From Yamagishiella unicocca (Eukaryota > Chlorophyta > Chlorophyceae > Chlamydomonadales > Volvocaceae): DNA of 64,000 bases. Below, piece after piece: positions 1 through 10,691 of this stretch (within the stretch, counting starts at the first letter, position 1; every line of letters begins with the position of its first letter). The notes beneath the pieces are model-generated. The model had not been told where the DNA came from and did not search any database. It worked only from the letters and a program-made list of their open reading frames with translations. The stretch lies in NCBI GenBank assembly GCA_003116995.1, contig BDSL01000083.1, forward strand, positions 250,501 to 314,500, written 5' to 3'. The position numbers and the translations under genes were made by a program.

Positions 1-384
1 GTCTGTGTCACGTTCAGGCACACGTCATATAGCTCAACTATGTGCCCGCGGATGGCCTCATTTTGGGGCAAGCGTGTGAGAATGTCAAGGACGGTATTGC
101 GGAGCTTGTGTTCCGGCGTGTCCGCAAACTGCGGCGGGGCTGTCCGCAAGATGTCGCAGAAAGGTTTGAAGAACGTTGACAGAAATGAGGCGTATTCTGC
201 TGTCAACACGATTTCAATGCCCTCTTTAAGCTCTGCTGCAACCTTGACCTTGTCCTCCACCGCTGCAGGCAAGGAAAGCGATGGTCAAGCAATGCACATT
301 TCCGGGTCGCTCGCGAGCATGCACACGCCACTCACAGGAAGCCGGGTCCGTTAGCCGCCTATGGTGGTCAGCGAGCTGAAACAT
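1..384 (-). CDS. TRA1: TRA1/TRRAP N-terminus (partial, continues left of window)
   Basis: This is the 5' end of the giant PI3K-like pseudokinase scaffold that recruits activators to the SAGA and NuA4 acetyltransferase complexes in the nucleus. Exon 1 is 336-384 (start ATG at 384, peptide MFQLADHHRRLTDPAS) and ends at a GTGAGT donor. Exon 2 begins at 262 after TGCAG and stays open to the window edge. The joined 103 codons contain the segment FLSTFFKPFCDILRTAPPQF and then TPEHKLRNTVLDILTRLP, which closely follow the N-terminal HEAT region of plant TRA1/TRRAP, where a similar PEHKLRN...ILNRLP stretch occurs about 40 residues further in. The intron phases match (phase 1). Only about 3% of the expected protein is visible, so the pseudokinase domain cannot be judged. 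It diverges from the RBM42-like gene. Confidence 0.85.
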
Positions 385-908
385 GGCCGCCCGCGCGAGG
401 GCCACGAGGGCCCGCCGCTCTCAGTGGTGCATTCACACAGTCCACCTGGAAGTACGCGGTGCTGTATATATCTAGTCTATGCCATGTCCTTTCTATAGCC
501 GTGCTTTGAGGCGAGACTGCTAGCTTTTCCCGGTTCCCGCCTTGCAGCCATTTCATGCAGCGCAGCCATAGCAAGTACTTTTGCAAAAAGATAATCGGAC
601 AACTTATTGATAACTTTTATACATATCCTTCACCCCCACATGCACAGTTAGCAATATAATATCTGCCCTCCTTCGCGATTCTTGTGCTGCTGACACGGCG
701 GTCCTTGTGATTCCATAAGCATCGTCTTAAGCACCTAGGAAGAGTTCTAATAGCAACATCTGCAGCGCTCAGAGGGCCTGCCGCCAGTCCCAAGTGTTCA
801 ATACTGCTCAGCGGCGTTTCCGTTGCCTGTGATAGCAAATTAAGCAAATCAAGGGGTCCCAAGCCGCCTCGTCACCCCCTAGTACCATTTAAGCCGGCGA
901 CGGGACAA
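385..908. promoter_or_regulatory. Shared divergent promoter region, TRA1 / RBM42-like
   Basis: About 520 nt lie between two start codons that point away from each other, so this must hold both 5' UTRs and promoters. It is visibly less GC-rich (AT-rich stretch around 590-660) than the neighbouring exons. I see no convincing TATA box, and no open frame here has coding character. Confidence 0.5.
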
Positions 909-2938
909 ATGGCCGACGATGAGTGGCTGCGATTCCAGGTAAGAGTCCAGAAGCCGTCGATCATGTAAGAAGGAGGAGCGGAGCCCGACGCAAATGCCAA
1001 CGCAGGCGGAGCTAGCGGCTGTCGAACAGCAGCCGGATGATCAGAAGCCGCAGGGCGAACCGGCGGCACTTGCCCCGCCGGCCACGCTGCCACCGCCGGC
1101 CGTGCCGCCTCCCACGCGGCCTCCGCCATCGGCTGTGGCCCATGCCCCACCTGTAGTAGCGAAACCTCCAGTGCTAGCAGCGGCGGCCACGCAGGGACCC
1201 CAGGTACGGTAAGGAAGTGGGGCGGAAAGGCAGCACGTACCTGTAACGGCAACTTAACCGGTTTCGTCGCTGTGGCGTGCTGCCGCTGGATTGTACGCAT
1301 GCACGGACACGATGCGTATGGGGAACCGCTGGCAACTTGGTGCTTTACGGGACATCGAAAGCACATGGACGCATGACGCAACTTGGCGGTGCGCTGGCAA
1401 CAAGGCGCCGCGTCACTGTCCAATTAGTCATGCAGAGGGGGCGGGTGGTGAGGATTCTTGCAAAAGAGAAAGGCCATCGAGCAGGTGTGCTTAACTCTGC
1501 CCTCCACCTTCCGTTTCTCACTGCACTTTATGGGGCCTCCCACCACGAAGTTCTCGGCTCCACCGGCCGCAGCGCCGCCCCAGCCGCCGGCCCCGGCACC
1601 GCTGGCGGCGCCGCCAATGGCCACCCCGGGCTATCAGCAGCAGGGCATGTACGGACATTCAGGTGCGGACGGAAAGGGCAGGAGGTGTCTTAGGGGCGCT
1701 GGCTATGTAACTCGTAGGCCGGGATTACACGTTGGCGTGCCGTACGGGACGTACACGCACATGCATCCGTGTTGCTGCTGCTGCTGGTTTACTGCGAGGT
1801 TCTCCTCCTTGACAGGATGCGTGGGAGGGAATATCGCTTCGGATAGACTCTACGTGCACTCGTGGTTGCAGCCACATGCGGTTGGCTGGCGCAACCCAGT
1901 GTTGGCGTTTCCATTGCACTGCGGCCATGGCAGCTCGGTGACAGTATGTGTTTTGGCACTGGGTCCTATTGCTCCTGCTTCTCGTCTGTGACGACTCCCC
2001 ATCACATGCCCCCGCGTTCCCTCGTTCACAGGCATGATGCAACAGGGCATGGGCGGCATGGGGATGGGGATGGGCATGGGGGGCATGGGCATGGGCGGCA
2101 TGGGGATGGGGGGCATGGGGATGGGAATGGGAGGCATGGGAATGGGGGGGATGGGAATGGGGGGAATGGGAATGGGCATGCAGCAGCAACAGCAACAGGC
2201 GGCCGCAGCAGCAGCGAAGCCAGGCGGATCTAAGCCGCAGCAGGGCGGCAAGAAGAAGGTATTGCTGCGCGAGGCCGGTGGTCAGAAATGGGTGGACCCG
2301 TCGCTGAACGAGTGGCCCGATAACGACTTCCGCATCTTCGTTGGCGACCTGGGCAATGAGGTGACGGACGACCTGCTGGCCAAGTCGTTTTCCAAGTACT
2401 CCTCCTTCGCCAAGGCGAAGGTACGCATGGCAAAGTCGGGGAGCGTTGGCGGCATGAAGGCGAGGTGTAGAATAAGGACACATGCGCTTACATACTTCCC
2501 GATACGCGACAGCGGCCCGGCATGCGCCACATTGTGTGCTCATGGTGTTATGACGGGGGCCATTCATCCGAATGGTGTACATCGTTATCCAAACCTTAGC
2601 AAGGCGTCCCCGTGCCCATGTAGTGTCACACCAGCTTCGGACGAAAACATTTCCCACCCATGTGCCAATGCGCTCGCCACTACTAAGGGTTGGCGGTATT
2701 GTTGCTCCCATGCATTGCACGCTCACCGCAGATTGTCCGGGATCAGCGCACGAAAAAGAGCAAGGGGTACGGTTTCGTCAGCTTTCTGGACGGCAACGAC
2801 TTCGCCAAGGCGTTGCGAGAGATGGACGGCAAGTACATCGGCAACCGGCCGTGCAAGTTGAGCAAGAGCAACTGGGATGAGCGGACGATTCGAAAGGTCA
2901 CCCTGAAGGAGCCTGCAAACAAGAAGCAGAAGAAGTAA
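909..2938 (+). CDS. RBM42: RBM42-like RRM RNA-binding protein
   Basis: Five exons: 909-938, 1006-1203, about 1551-1662, 2032-2420 and 2732-2938, coding for about 311 residues. One RRM lies near the C-terminus (residues 212-292), with RNP2 IFVGDL and RNP1 KGYGFVSF. It is preceded by NEWPDNDFRIFVGDLGNEV and followed by NRPCKLSKSNWDERTIRKV, an arrangement typical of RBM42, which binds RNA and hnRNP K in animals. The N-terminal half is proline/alanine-rich. Exon 4 opens with an unusual run of about 45 Met-Gly residues and then a polyQ/polyA tract. Phases are 0,0,1,0. The start of exon 3 is the least certain point: AAG acceptor at 1550, or CAG at 1484 in the same frame. The likely poly(A) signal is TGTAA at 2986. 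Confidence 0.85.
2036..2188 (+). repeat. Met-Gly coding repeat in RBM42-like exon 4
   Basis: A degenerate ATGGGNATGGGG hexamer/nonamer repeat codes for alternating Met and Gly and runs into CAG/CAA codons for six Gln. It stays in frame, so it is translated low complexity. The reverse strand also stays open across it, producing His-rich or Pro-Met shadow frames that are not genes. Confidence 0.8.
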
Positions 2939-3357
2939 CGCGGACCGGTGTGTGATGATGGCTGTCCACCTGTGTTCGTGCATGGTGTAACGTTGACTTG
3001 ACGGGTCCCTGGAACACGGCTGATACGTGGTTGTCGCCGGCGAGTTCTTTGGGCCAAATCGCCCTGACGGCGGCTGCACGATTGACTGACTGATGCATGA
3101 TCGGGATCGGGATTGGGCTTGATTACGGGACGCCCGTCAGTGCCTCGTGGTCAGGAAGTGCGGCAGGCGGGTGTCGTCGAGTACGCACCATTTTGGAGCT
3201 TTGGACGACGATGTTAATTTTGCACTAGCTGAATCGCCTGACCCGTCATCACATTTGGACGCCAATTCGGCTTGCAGTACGGCGTTTTGGTAGGCGGTTA
3301 ATTCAGTACGTGTGAAGACTAAAAATGTTTTCCTAGAGAAGCATTATCACGTTAACC
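2939..3357. other. 3' UTR of RBM42-like gene and upstream region of lumazine synthase
   Basis: The TGTAA at 2986-2990 probably ends the RBM42-like transcript only about 60 nt after its stop. The remaining ~350 nt are the upstream region of the lumazine synthase gene. I see no gene in it. Confidence 0.5.
2986..2990 (+). terminator. Probable poly(A) signal TGTAA (RBM42-like)
   Basis: First TGTAA after the stop at 2938. TGTAA is the standard volvocine poly(A) signal. Confidence 0.55.
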
Positions 3358-4635
3358 ATGGCGGCGCTGCAATCCCAGATTTCGAAGTGCACTGTCAGCT
3401 CTGTCCGGCGGCAGCAGCTTGTCGCTGGCCGGCTGGCCGTCGCCAGGCCGACGATCTGCGTTGGTCATCAGCAGCATTTTAATGTGCACGTTCTGGATGC
3501 TCATGGTAAGGCCGACGATTACGTTTGGCGAAGCGCTCATACGCAGCACATTGGGCCGCCGTCTATATTTCCCGCTACGAACTTGCAGTGGGACCCGCTC
3601 GGAATGCAATCAGCCGTGATGCATGCATCACTCGCGCAACGCACCATGGCTCGGTAATGGCAGAGCCAGGCACCAAGTACGCAGTCGTGGTCGCCAGGTT
3701 CAACAGCCTAATCACAAAGGGCCTGTTGGAGGGCGCCATGGAAACTTTTGAGAGCCATGGAGTGCCCAAGGAGTCCGTTGATGTGAGGATTGTTCGCGGC
3801 TGCCGAATGCTGCGAGCCATGCCTTGCAGATGACAGGTCGTGCGCCGGCGCAGGTCGCCTGGGTGCCCGGAAGCTTCGAGCTGCCCGTCGTTGCAAAGGG
3901 CATGGCAAAGTCGGGAAAGTATGCAGCCGTAGTCTGCATCGGCGCCATCGTAAGTTGCCGAGCCCCCGCGTCGCCAGTCGGCTGCGCCCCTTCATGTCGG
4001 TGAGTCCCTCAGGGACCCCAGCCCACTCACAAGAGTATTGCTTAACTCTCCTTCAGATCCGTGGGGCGACGACACACTACGATGCCGTGGTCAGCGCGGC
4101 AACCAGCGGCGTGCTGGGTGCCAGCACTGACACGGGTACGTCGGGTAGGGGACATCCTTACTTCCCATGTCCCCACAAATAGGACATGTCGGCTGTGACT
4201 CTTCATACTGGCGGCCATTCCTTGCGGAGCTTTTGACGGGTTGGATAGGCTTTAATGTGCTAATGACACATAAGATATCTTTGGTATCTTTGGTCCAGGT
4301 GTACCCGTCATCTTCGGAGTCCTCACGACCGACGACCTTGAACAGGTAATGGGGGACTTCACACTGGCACTAATTTTAGCAGAGGACGGGCAGGGGGAAA
4401 CCGTGGGGCGTCCCTGGGTGTGTAGGGCTTTGTCCAGTCGGGGGACGACTGCGCCGGAAGCACTGTTTAAGCACAAACGTATGGGCTATTAAGAAGACAA
4501 TGCACAACGACCTCACAGGCGCTGGACCGGACGGGTGGCAAGGTGGGCAACAAGGGTGGCGAGGCTGCCCTGACCGCTGTGGAGACGGCCACGCTGCTGT
4601 CCAAGTTGAAGGCCGAGGGAAAGGCCGCTTGGTAG
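3358..4635 (+). CDS. RIBH: 6,7-dimethyl-8-ribityllumazine synthase, plastid precursor
   Basis: This enzyme catalyses the penultimate riboflavin step: it condenses 5-amino-6-ribitylaminouracil with 3,4-dihydroxy-2-butanone 4-phosphate. Six exons (3358-3505, 3589-3782, 3854-3949, 4057-4135, 4299-4345, 4519-4635) code for 226 residues with matching phases. The first ~72 residues (Arg/Ser/Ala-rich) look like a transit peptide. The mature enzyme starts near [16 protein letters not shown]. Family signatures are [10 protein letters not shown] (from residue 117), [10 protein letters not shown] with the conserved catalytic His at 153, and [10 protein letters not shown]. The C-terminus [17 protein letters not shown] is the standard end helix. 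Length without the leader (about 154) matches the family. A TGTAA lies at 4894. Confidence 0.95.
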
Positions 4636-5058
4636 AGACTCTGGAATGTAGATTACGGATCATGGCCCGTTTCCCCACATTTGGGCCACTTAGGGCCCAT
4701 GGACCCGCGTTTATGAGCTCCTCTCTGTGCCCTGATGTTTGACGGATTGCATAGCTATCTTTCGTCTTGCAATAATGCACATTGCTATGATGCCAGAGGG
4801 AGCAGAATACTTGCTCGGTGCGGTGCATGGCGCTGGCTGGCGGCGGCGACAAGTTTTGTGACACTGGACTCAGATAATGCTTGATTAATCTATTGTAACA
4901 CAAGGAGAAAAGAATTACACCTGATCGCGGCACAAACGCACTAGACCAGGTTCATGAGTACGGCACCCAGGTCGGCCACAAGGCCAATTGAGCATTTGGG
5001 TGAATGTACAGGGATTGAGCCATATTCCGTCCACCCGGTTCATATATAAATTAGCACA
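4636..5058. other. 3' UTR of lumazine synthase and upstream region of PRPL1
   Basis: It contains TGTAA at 4894-4898, the probable poly(A) signal of the upstream gene, leaving about 150 nt before the PRPL1 start codon. The AT-rich catatataaatta just before the ATG is too close to the start to be a usual TATA box. Confidence 0.5.
4894..4898 (+). terminator. Probable poly(A) signal TGTAA (lumazine synthase)
   Basis: First TGTAA after the stop at 4635, 259 nt downstream and before the PRPL1 start. Confidence 0.65.
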
Positions 5059-6702
5059 ATGGCCACGTTCGCCCTGCAGCAGAGGCTGCTCCTGCCGACC
5101 GCCGGCGTCCGCCGGTGCCCCGCCCCCTTTAGGCCGGTGGTGCCCAGCCGGCTTCAGCGCCTGCAGGACATCGTTGTGCACGCAGCAGCTATTGATGAGC
5201 TGGATGAGGTGGACGACATCATTGTTAAGCCGCAGCAGAATGTGCGGCGTGCGAAGCCTCGGTCCAAGCGCTTCAGGGCCATGCAGACGAAGACGCCTGG
5301 CCGCACCTCAGAGATTGACGCCAAGGAGGCCATAAAGCTTATGAAGCAGACTGCCTCCACCAAGTTTACTGAGAGTGTGGAGTTCCACGCGCGTATGGGC
5401 CTGGACCCGAAGTTCTCGGACCAGCAGCTGCGCGCCACGGTCTCGCTGCCATTCGGCACCGGCAAGGAGCTGCGCGTGGCCGTGCTGACCCAAAACGACA
5501 ACCTGCGCCTTGCCAAGGAGGCTGGTGCTGACGTTGTGGGCGGCGACGACCTGATCGAAAAGATTAGCGGCGGCTTCATGGAGTTTGACAAGCTCATTGC
5601 CACCCCGGACATGATGCCTAAGGTCGCCAAGCTCGGTCGCGTTCTGGGCCCGCGTGGCCTTATGCCCAACCCGAAGGCGGGCACCGTCACTACGGACGTT
5701 GCGGGGGTAAGCACGGACGGTCTGTGGCAAGGATGCTGCCGGGGGATGTGCAGCAATGCTCCTCGGTTCACAGCTCGCCGGACCCGCCAGCCTAATTTAC
5801 ATGGGTCATTCGTATGGAATCTAGGGCATGGCTAACACCAACGTAATTACGTAGCAAACAGTTGCTTTAGCGCGGAGGGCAGCTAAACCTTCCCCCCACA
5901 CACCCCGCACCACATTCCGCACTTATCGCGAATTCGTGCGCAATCATGTATAGCTTGGCACCATGTGGCAATCTTGAGGAGTTAGATTCTCCTTTTGGTG
6001 AAGTTCTTTTGGGTTTGCGTACCGCATTTGCACACCAGCAGCTGCAGCCTACGTTAACGTTATGCGGCACAGCTGTTGTGTAATGTGCACGTCCGTGCTG
6101 CAAGTGTTTCGGCGACTGACACTGCAGTCGTACGCTCCCACCATGCAATCCCAGACCGTCAAGGACTTCAAGGGTGGTAAGGTGGAGTACCGCCTGGACA
6201 AGACAGGGAACCTGCACGTGCTGTTCGGCCGTGCTGACTTTAAGGAGGAGGACCTGCTTTTCAACTTGAAGGCAGTGCAGGTACGCCAGGCCAGTCAGGG
6301 GCTTAGCTGCGATCAACTTGTTACCGGGGATTTGCTGTTTCCAAAACGCCAGGTGCTAGGGTTGGGGGATGGTCACAAAGCGTCTAGCGGGGGCCGTCTT
6401 ACGGGGTGGTTTATAGGGGCCAGGATCCGTTGGGTACCTCGCGGTTTGCCACATCGTCTGCGGGGATGTTGAGCCTGTTAGGGCCTCCCTCCAATATGCT
6501 GTCGGCGCCTTCCTGCCGTATGCTTTGCAAGCGCTGTTCAGATGATTACCATTGTTTTCCCCCGCAGGAGTCGATTGACACCAACAGGCCCACGGGCGCT
6601 AAGGGTGTGTACTGGAAGAGCATGTACGTGTGCACCACCATGGGGCCATCCGTCCGCCTCAGCGTGTCAGGGCTCCAGAACACCAAGGGCAAGCCGGAGT
6701 AA
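5059..6702 (+). CDS. PRPL1: Plastid ribosomal protein L1 (uL1c)
   Basis: Three exons: 5059-5706, 6155-6280 and 6568-6702, coding for 302 residues, phase 0 throughout. The N-terminal ~70 residues are Arg/Ala-rich and form the plastid transit peptide plus an acidic linker. The mature part is a complete uL1 protein: [20 protein letters not shown], then the loop [20 protein letters not shown], which contacts 23S rRNA in the L1 stalk, and a C-terminal block [20 protein letters not shown]. The protein forms the mobile stalk that helps release deacylated tRNA from the E site of the chloroplast ribosome. The probable poly(A) signal is TGTAA at 7280, giving a 3' UTR of about 580 nt in which chance open frames occur. 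Confidence 0.95.
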
Positions 6703-7279
6703 ATATGCATTGCCGACTTTGGCAAAGCCCTTCAAGCAGGTGTAGCGGAGCAGCAGGGGCGCCGTAGACCCGGACAGTGCGAGGCAGGGCGTGATTGGTT
6801 GCGCAGCCCGGCGGCTACAGGGTGTCTGGGTTAGGTTGGGTGGTCGGTCGTTGCGTGCTCAATGCACCAATTTTGGTACGAGGACCGCCTTGGGAGGAGA
6901 CTGCGGAAGAGGTAACTGTGGCTGCGGTTCGGCCAGGTGCGGTTCTATGACGGGTGTGAAGGGATTCGCTGCCTGGCAGATGCTGGCCGGATCTATCATG
7001 TCTTGGTTTGCCCGCGCGTCAGTGCCGGGCCGCACATTGATGTGGACAGTCAGGGAGGATGGCACGGAGTCTCCACGCATTCGTGTTCTGAGCAAACAGC
7101 AGGCGTACGCGCTGATGCGCGGTTGCGATTTGGGAAAGCTCACGGTAGTCCCGGCTGCTCAAAACACGTCTATTTTCGTCCCGATTCTCGCAATTCAGCG
7201 GTCTGAAGTGAAGCTGGATGAATACGCTGGTGTTCGCTCACGTTGCACTGAAGTCACGTCGCTGGTGGCCAGCGACTTG

Positions 7280-7284
7280 TGTAA
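7280..7284 (+). terminator. Probable poly(A) signal TGTAA (PRPL1)
   Basis: First TGTAA after the stop at 6702. Confidence 0.6.
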
Positions 7285-7891
7285 GTGAAAAACAAACAAT
7301 CCAAATGGTCCGCCGCGCCACATATGCCGCACTGCCTCACACGGCGGAAATCAAGACATGTATGCCCCCTTGTGTTGAACTGGCGCGGTAATGATGCGAG
7401 CAAGGGAGTGCCGTGCAAGTGTTCTACTAGCGGGTTTCCTAGAATCACCAACATCTAAGTGCGCCGGCGTTGTGTCGCAACGCAACGGGTGATTGACGCA
7501 GCGTGTGCGGACACCACCAACCCGCTCAATAGCAGTAACGGCAACGACTTCGGAAATGACAGTACGAGAGGGTTCCCGCCTCAAGCTGAACCTGTTGGTC
7601 GTTGTGCCTTGGGCATTCGAAAAAATTCTCATGACTTGACGAAGCGTGACCCGTGCTAGCAGCCGCGTGCGGCATACCTATGGATGCGGCTAAAGCCCTG
7701 TGCAACACGCTTTCCTATCGTCTCAAGGATAACCCAGTCCCCATCCGGACACACGTAGTTACAGGTTGGTGCCGAATCCAGCCGGCTCCATGCTTATACG
7801 CCTCCGCACCGATGGCTCGTGTTTGTCGCGCTGGCTGAATTCACGTGACGCCGAATAACGCCCTACGTAATACCTAGCTGGTGGGCACCAC

Positions 7892-7896
7892 TTACA
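7892..7896 (-). terminator. Probable poly(A) signal TGTAA (PIH1-domain gene)
   Basis: TTACA on the + strand, about 100 nt past the minus-strand stop at 7999. It could serve both ORFs of the suspected dicistron. Confidence 0.65.
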
Positions 7897-7998
7897 AAAC
7901 ATTTAACCATGATCCTGCAGCGTGCCGTCGCTTGCACAGGACCGTGCATTCCGTATACTCCCAGTGAGTTCCCCTCCAAAATATCAACCGACAACAGC

Positions 7999-9902
7999 TC
8001 AATCGAGCTCTTCAATCAGCGGTTTCTTGGCCTTGGCGGCCGCGCCTGTCGAGGCTGAGGCAGCCAACAGCTGCGGCTGCTGCGGCTTCGCCGGGGCCGT
8101 GCCCAGCGTCTTGAGCTCGTCCAGCAGCCCCCTGGGTAGCGACGCCGCCTCCGTGTCCCCCGCCTCGTCCGCCGGGGCGAGCTGGCCGGCCTGTGCGCTG
8201 ACGTGTTCCTCCTCCTGCTTGAGCAGGGCCGCCAGCTCTGTCTCGCTCACAGCCTCCCGGTGGACCTGAAGCGCGGCGCGGTGCATGATGGAGTGACCGG
8301 GCTGGGAGACAGCTGTGTATGCGGCGGGAAAGGAGGGCACTTCGCAGCTGAGGCTACCGGCACATGCTAGCGCCGCTCTCCCACAGAGCTCCCCACCGGT
8401 GGGGCAGTGCTCCAGCGTAATGGTCCACCCGGCCACGCTTGTGCCCTACCCGCATGGCAGCTGGCCGTACGGTCGTTTGAAACCCCACATCACTCAGCAT
8501 GGCTGTCGAAAGTCACTTGAAGGTGCATCCCCGTCACTTGAAGGAGCACCCCCCAGCTGACGCACCGTGTAAAATACACATCGCGCACTGGCAGGGCACG
8601 TGCACTCCCCCCGCTGCGAGCCCCGGCTCCTCCTCCCCTACTGCACCAAGGCAAGACCGCCCATGGTCGTACACCGCGCCGCGGGGCCCCAGCGCACCCC
8701 CCACCTGCAGCGTCCTCAGTGTACGGCTGAGCTGCAGCCCATACTCGGCCTCCACGAACTGGCACACAGCCTCCGTGAAGGCCGCCCGGAACGCCTCCGG
8801 CTGGCCGGTGATGCACATGCGCACCCCGCTGGCGTGACAGGCGATGTGGAAGTGGTGCGTGGGCACCGGCCCGGGCCGCGTCGTCGCCGTCTTGTACTCC
8901 GCCACTGGTACCATCAGGCCGGACCAGCCTTGTGGGGGGGAGCGGTCGGGGGTGACGGGCGCTCCGCCTGCGGTGTGGGGTGGTTTTACTCCGGACGCTG
9001 CGGGTTCAGGGACAGGGTTGGGTTGGGTTGAAGGGGAGGGAGCGGAGCTCAGATGGTGCTCGAGGGTGAGTTGGCACGCATGGCGTTGGGCCCTCAGCGT
9101 CGTGGGATTTGGGGAGGCGGTCCGAGCGATGAAAGCGGGGAGGAGGCGAATGGGTCCGGGCTATGGGAAGAAGCATCTAGGACCTAGGTTGACGACGAGG
9201 ACTTCGGCACAAGCCCCTAAGTCCTCAGCCCACCCACATCATCCCCACCCCCCTCCGTCGTGTAATGACGTTCTACCCATGTCGTGTAACCGGTTTTCAT
9301 GGCACCCCGCTCCGTCTATCGCCTAGTCGCCTCCGTAGCGCCATACTTGACTACAGTCAACGTTGCCTATCACTGCGCCTCAGCCGCGCCTCCGCTCCTT
9401 CTTTTTGCCGCGCCGCTCCGCTGGACCATCACCTTCGCCGCCCTCGGCTTGTCGGCCGTGGATTCGCGGATTCTCTTATCAAACCCCCCTCCGTCTCACC
9501 GTCATTCGCCGCCCAGATGTGCACCCGAGCGACAGCCCGGCTCCCCTCCACGACCCGCGCCAGCGCTGGCACCGCAACGCCGTCTGCCCCCTCCGCCATC
9601 GGCTTGGCATCCGCCTGCTGCTGCGCCTGCACCTCCAGCACCAGGGCCGGCGACAAGTCCTCCACGTGCGGGTCGCGGCCCCGCTCTACCTCCTCGCGAG
9701 CTGCCTTGGCCGTGTCCCGGACAAACTCCTGGTAGCCGTCCGGGTTGCTGTCCGCCAGCTCGTCCATCAGCTTCCACACGCTCTCCGCCTGCAGCGCCAG
9801 CTCCTTGTACTCGGCCTCGCTGGCATTGGGGCCCAGCAGCGACTTGAGAAGCGGGTTGGACGCGGCGGCGGAACCCGCGGTGATGTTTCGGAGCATGTCC
9901 AT
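7999..9902 (-). CDS. PIH1-domain protein (PIH1D2-like), probable dynein/snoRNP assembly co-chaperone
   Basis: Three exons on the minus strand: 9902-9500, 8967-8705 and about 8301-7999, coding for about 322 residues. Phases are 1 and 0. The N-terminus has SVWKLMDELADSNPDGYQEF, which resembles the opening helix of PIH1D2 (FW..LDDLA...PEGY..F). Exon 2 contains EAVCQFVEAEYGLQLSRTLR, which resembles the PIH1 helix (..CIEEKF...LS..Y). The protein ends in KKPLIEELD. PIH proteins work with R2TP/HSP90 in assembling axonemal dyneins or snoRNPs. The sequence is divergent and I cannot assign it to MOT48, PF13 or TWI1. Exon 3 could start at 8301 or 8257. A likely 5'-UTR intron (10122-9908) ends five bases before the ATG. 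It may share a transcript with the 116-residue ORF just upstream. Confidence 0.6.
9281..9300. repeat. Dispersed intronic motif copy in the PIH1-domain gene
   Basis: GTCGTGTAACCGGTTTTCAT matches copies in other genes' introns (31380, 33585, 48751, 23286). Here the host gene is on the minus strand, so in the sense direction it reads as the GAAAACCGGTTACACGAC form, in the 5' half of the intron. Confidence 0.7.
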
Positions 9903-9907
9903 GGCGG

Positions 9908-10122
9908 CTGGGGTTGGTGGGGTACAGAGAAGAAGCGATTACTGGGGTGGGAGTGGGGGTTGGAAGGGTGTTTGGTGTAGGGCAGCTGCGTCTCTGGCGG
10001 AATGTCACGCGACCGTGGATGAGTTGGACGGCTGTCAGCGGCCGGGAGGGAGGCCTGTGTTAAGGGAAGTTGGTGGTAGTTGTGGGTGTGCGTGACTGGG
10101 ATGGAGTTGGGGGAAGGCTCAC
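9908..10122 (-). other. Probable intron in the short spacer between two minus-strand ORFs
   Basis: On the minus strand a good donor GAG|GTGAGC (exon end 10123) and an acceptor CCAACCCCAG (ending 9908) bracket a pyrimidine-rich 215-nt stretch. If spliced out, only about 42 nt separate the stop of the 116-residue ORF (10160) from the ATG of the PIH1-domain ORF (9902). No TGTAA occurs on the minus strand between the two ORFs. Confidence 0.5.
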
Positions 10123-10159
10123 CTCGACCAGCGGGGCGAGTGGGTGTGGGGTTACGGTA

Positions 10160-10691
10160 CTAGCGGGCGGCGCCGCTGCTGCTGTTGCTGCCGTCCTTGG
10201 CGGCGTCCAGCTGCACGCCAATCGTGGTGCCGTCTAGCAGACCCGTCTCGCGCAGCTTGCGCAGCAGCTCCAAGCGCTCCTCGTAATTCTCCACGTACTT
10301 CTCGGCCTCCTTCTTAGTCACGCTGTGCAGACAAGACCACGCAGGGCTTAGTCTGGAAGGCGTTCCGTAGCAGCAGCGTGTCAACGCAGGCAAGGCGGAT
10401 AGAGGGCTATTGGCTTGGGTTGACAGTGTGGGGGAAGGTATGGGGAGAAAACCTGGGGCCAATAGGTAAAACCAGAGCCGCGGACCCCAGAACGACTGCT
10501 CACATGTCATAGAATCCAGTCGCGTACATGAAACTCTCCATGCATCCGCCAATCTGCACATACAGTTTGGGCACTTGCTCAACCTTGATGTTGAGCCCGA
10601 AAAGGAGCTGAAACCAGCGCGCAGACCATACCACGAAGCATATTCCCGAGAGTTTCCAGTAAAACGAGTTTGGAATTCGCGGATTCGGCAT
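10160..10691 (-). CDS. Small predicted membrane protein of unknown function (116 aa)
   Basis: Two exons: 10691-10504 and 10322-10160. Joining them (phase 2) gives 116 residues. I do not recognise the family. The N-terminal part has a hydrophobic aromatic segment (WKLSGICFVVWSARWFQLLFG, roughly residues 12-32) that could be one membrane span. Then comes a short conserved-looking stretch (VPKLYVQIGGCMESFMYATG), a charged helix (KKEAEKYVENYEERLELLRK) and a Ser/Gly tail. The coding frame is supported by codon bias and by a clean splice joint. It starts a divergent pair with the HPC2-like gene. Its stop codon lies close to the downstream PIH1-domain gene, with no poly(A) signal between them. Confidence 0.7.

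Larger units (their letters stand above)
6703..7998. other. Convergent 3' UTRs between PRPL1 (+) and the PIH1-domain gene (-)
   Basis: TGTAA at 7280-7284 on the + strand and TTACA at 7892-7896 (TGTAA on the - strand) mark the two transcript ends. The ~600 nt between them hold no frame with coding character. The 165-codon open frame at 6791-7288 lies entirely in the PRPL1 3' UTR, and I do not consider it a gene. Confidence 0.55.

Noticed and set aside
1725..2726. 333-codon minus-strand frame with long His-rich stretches across the RBM42-like gene
   Set aside because: It is the mirror of the Met-Gly repeat and spans clear introns of the sense gene; no start or splice support.
5041..5058. TATA-like catatataaatta before PRPL1
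   Set aside because: It ends a few bases before the ATG, too close to direct transcription of this start.
6791..7288. 165-codon + strand frame after PRPL1
   Set aside because: Lies between the PRPL1 stop and its TGTAA, starts at a non-ATG codon and lacks coding bias.
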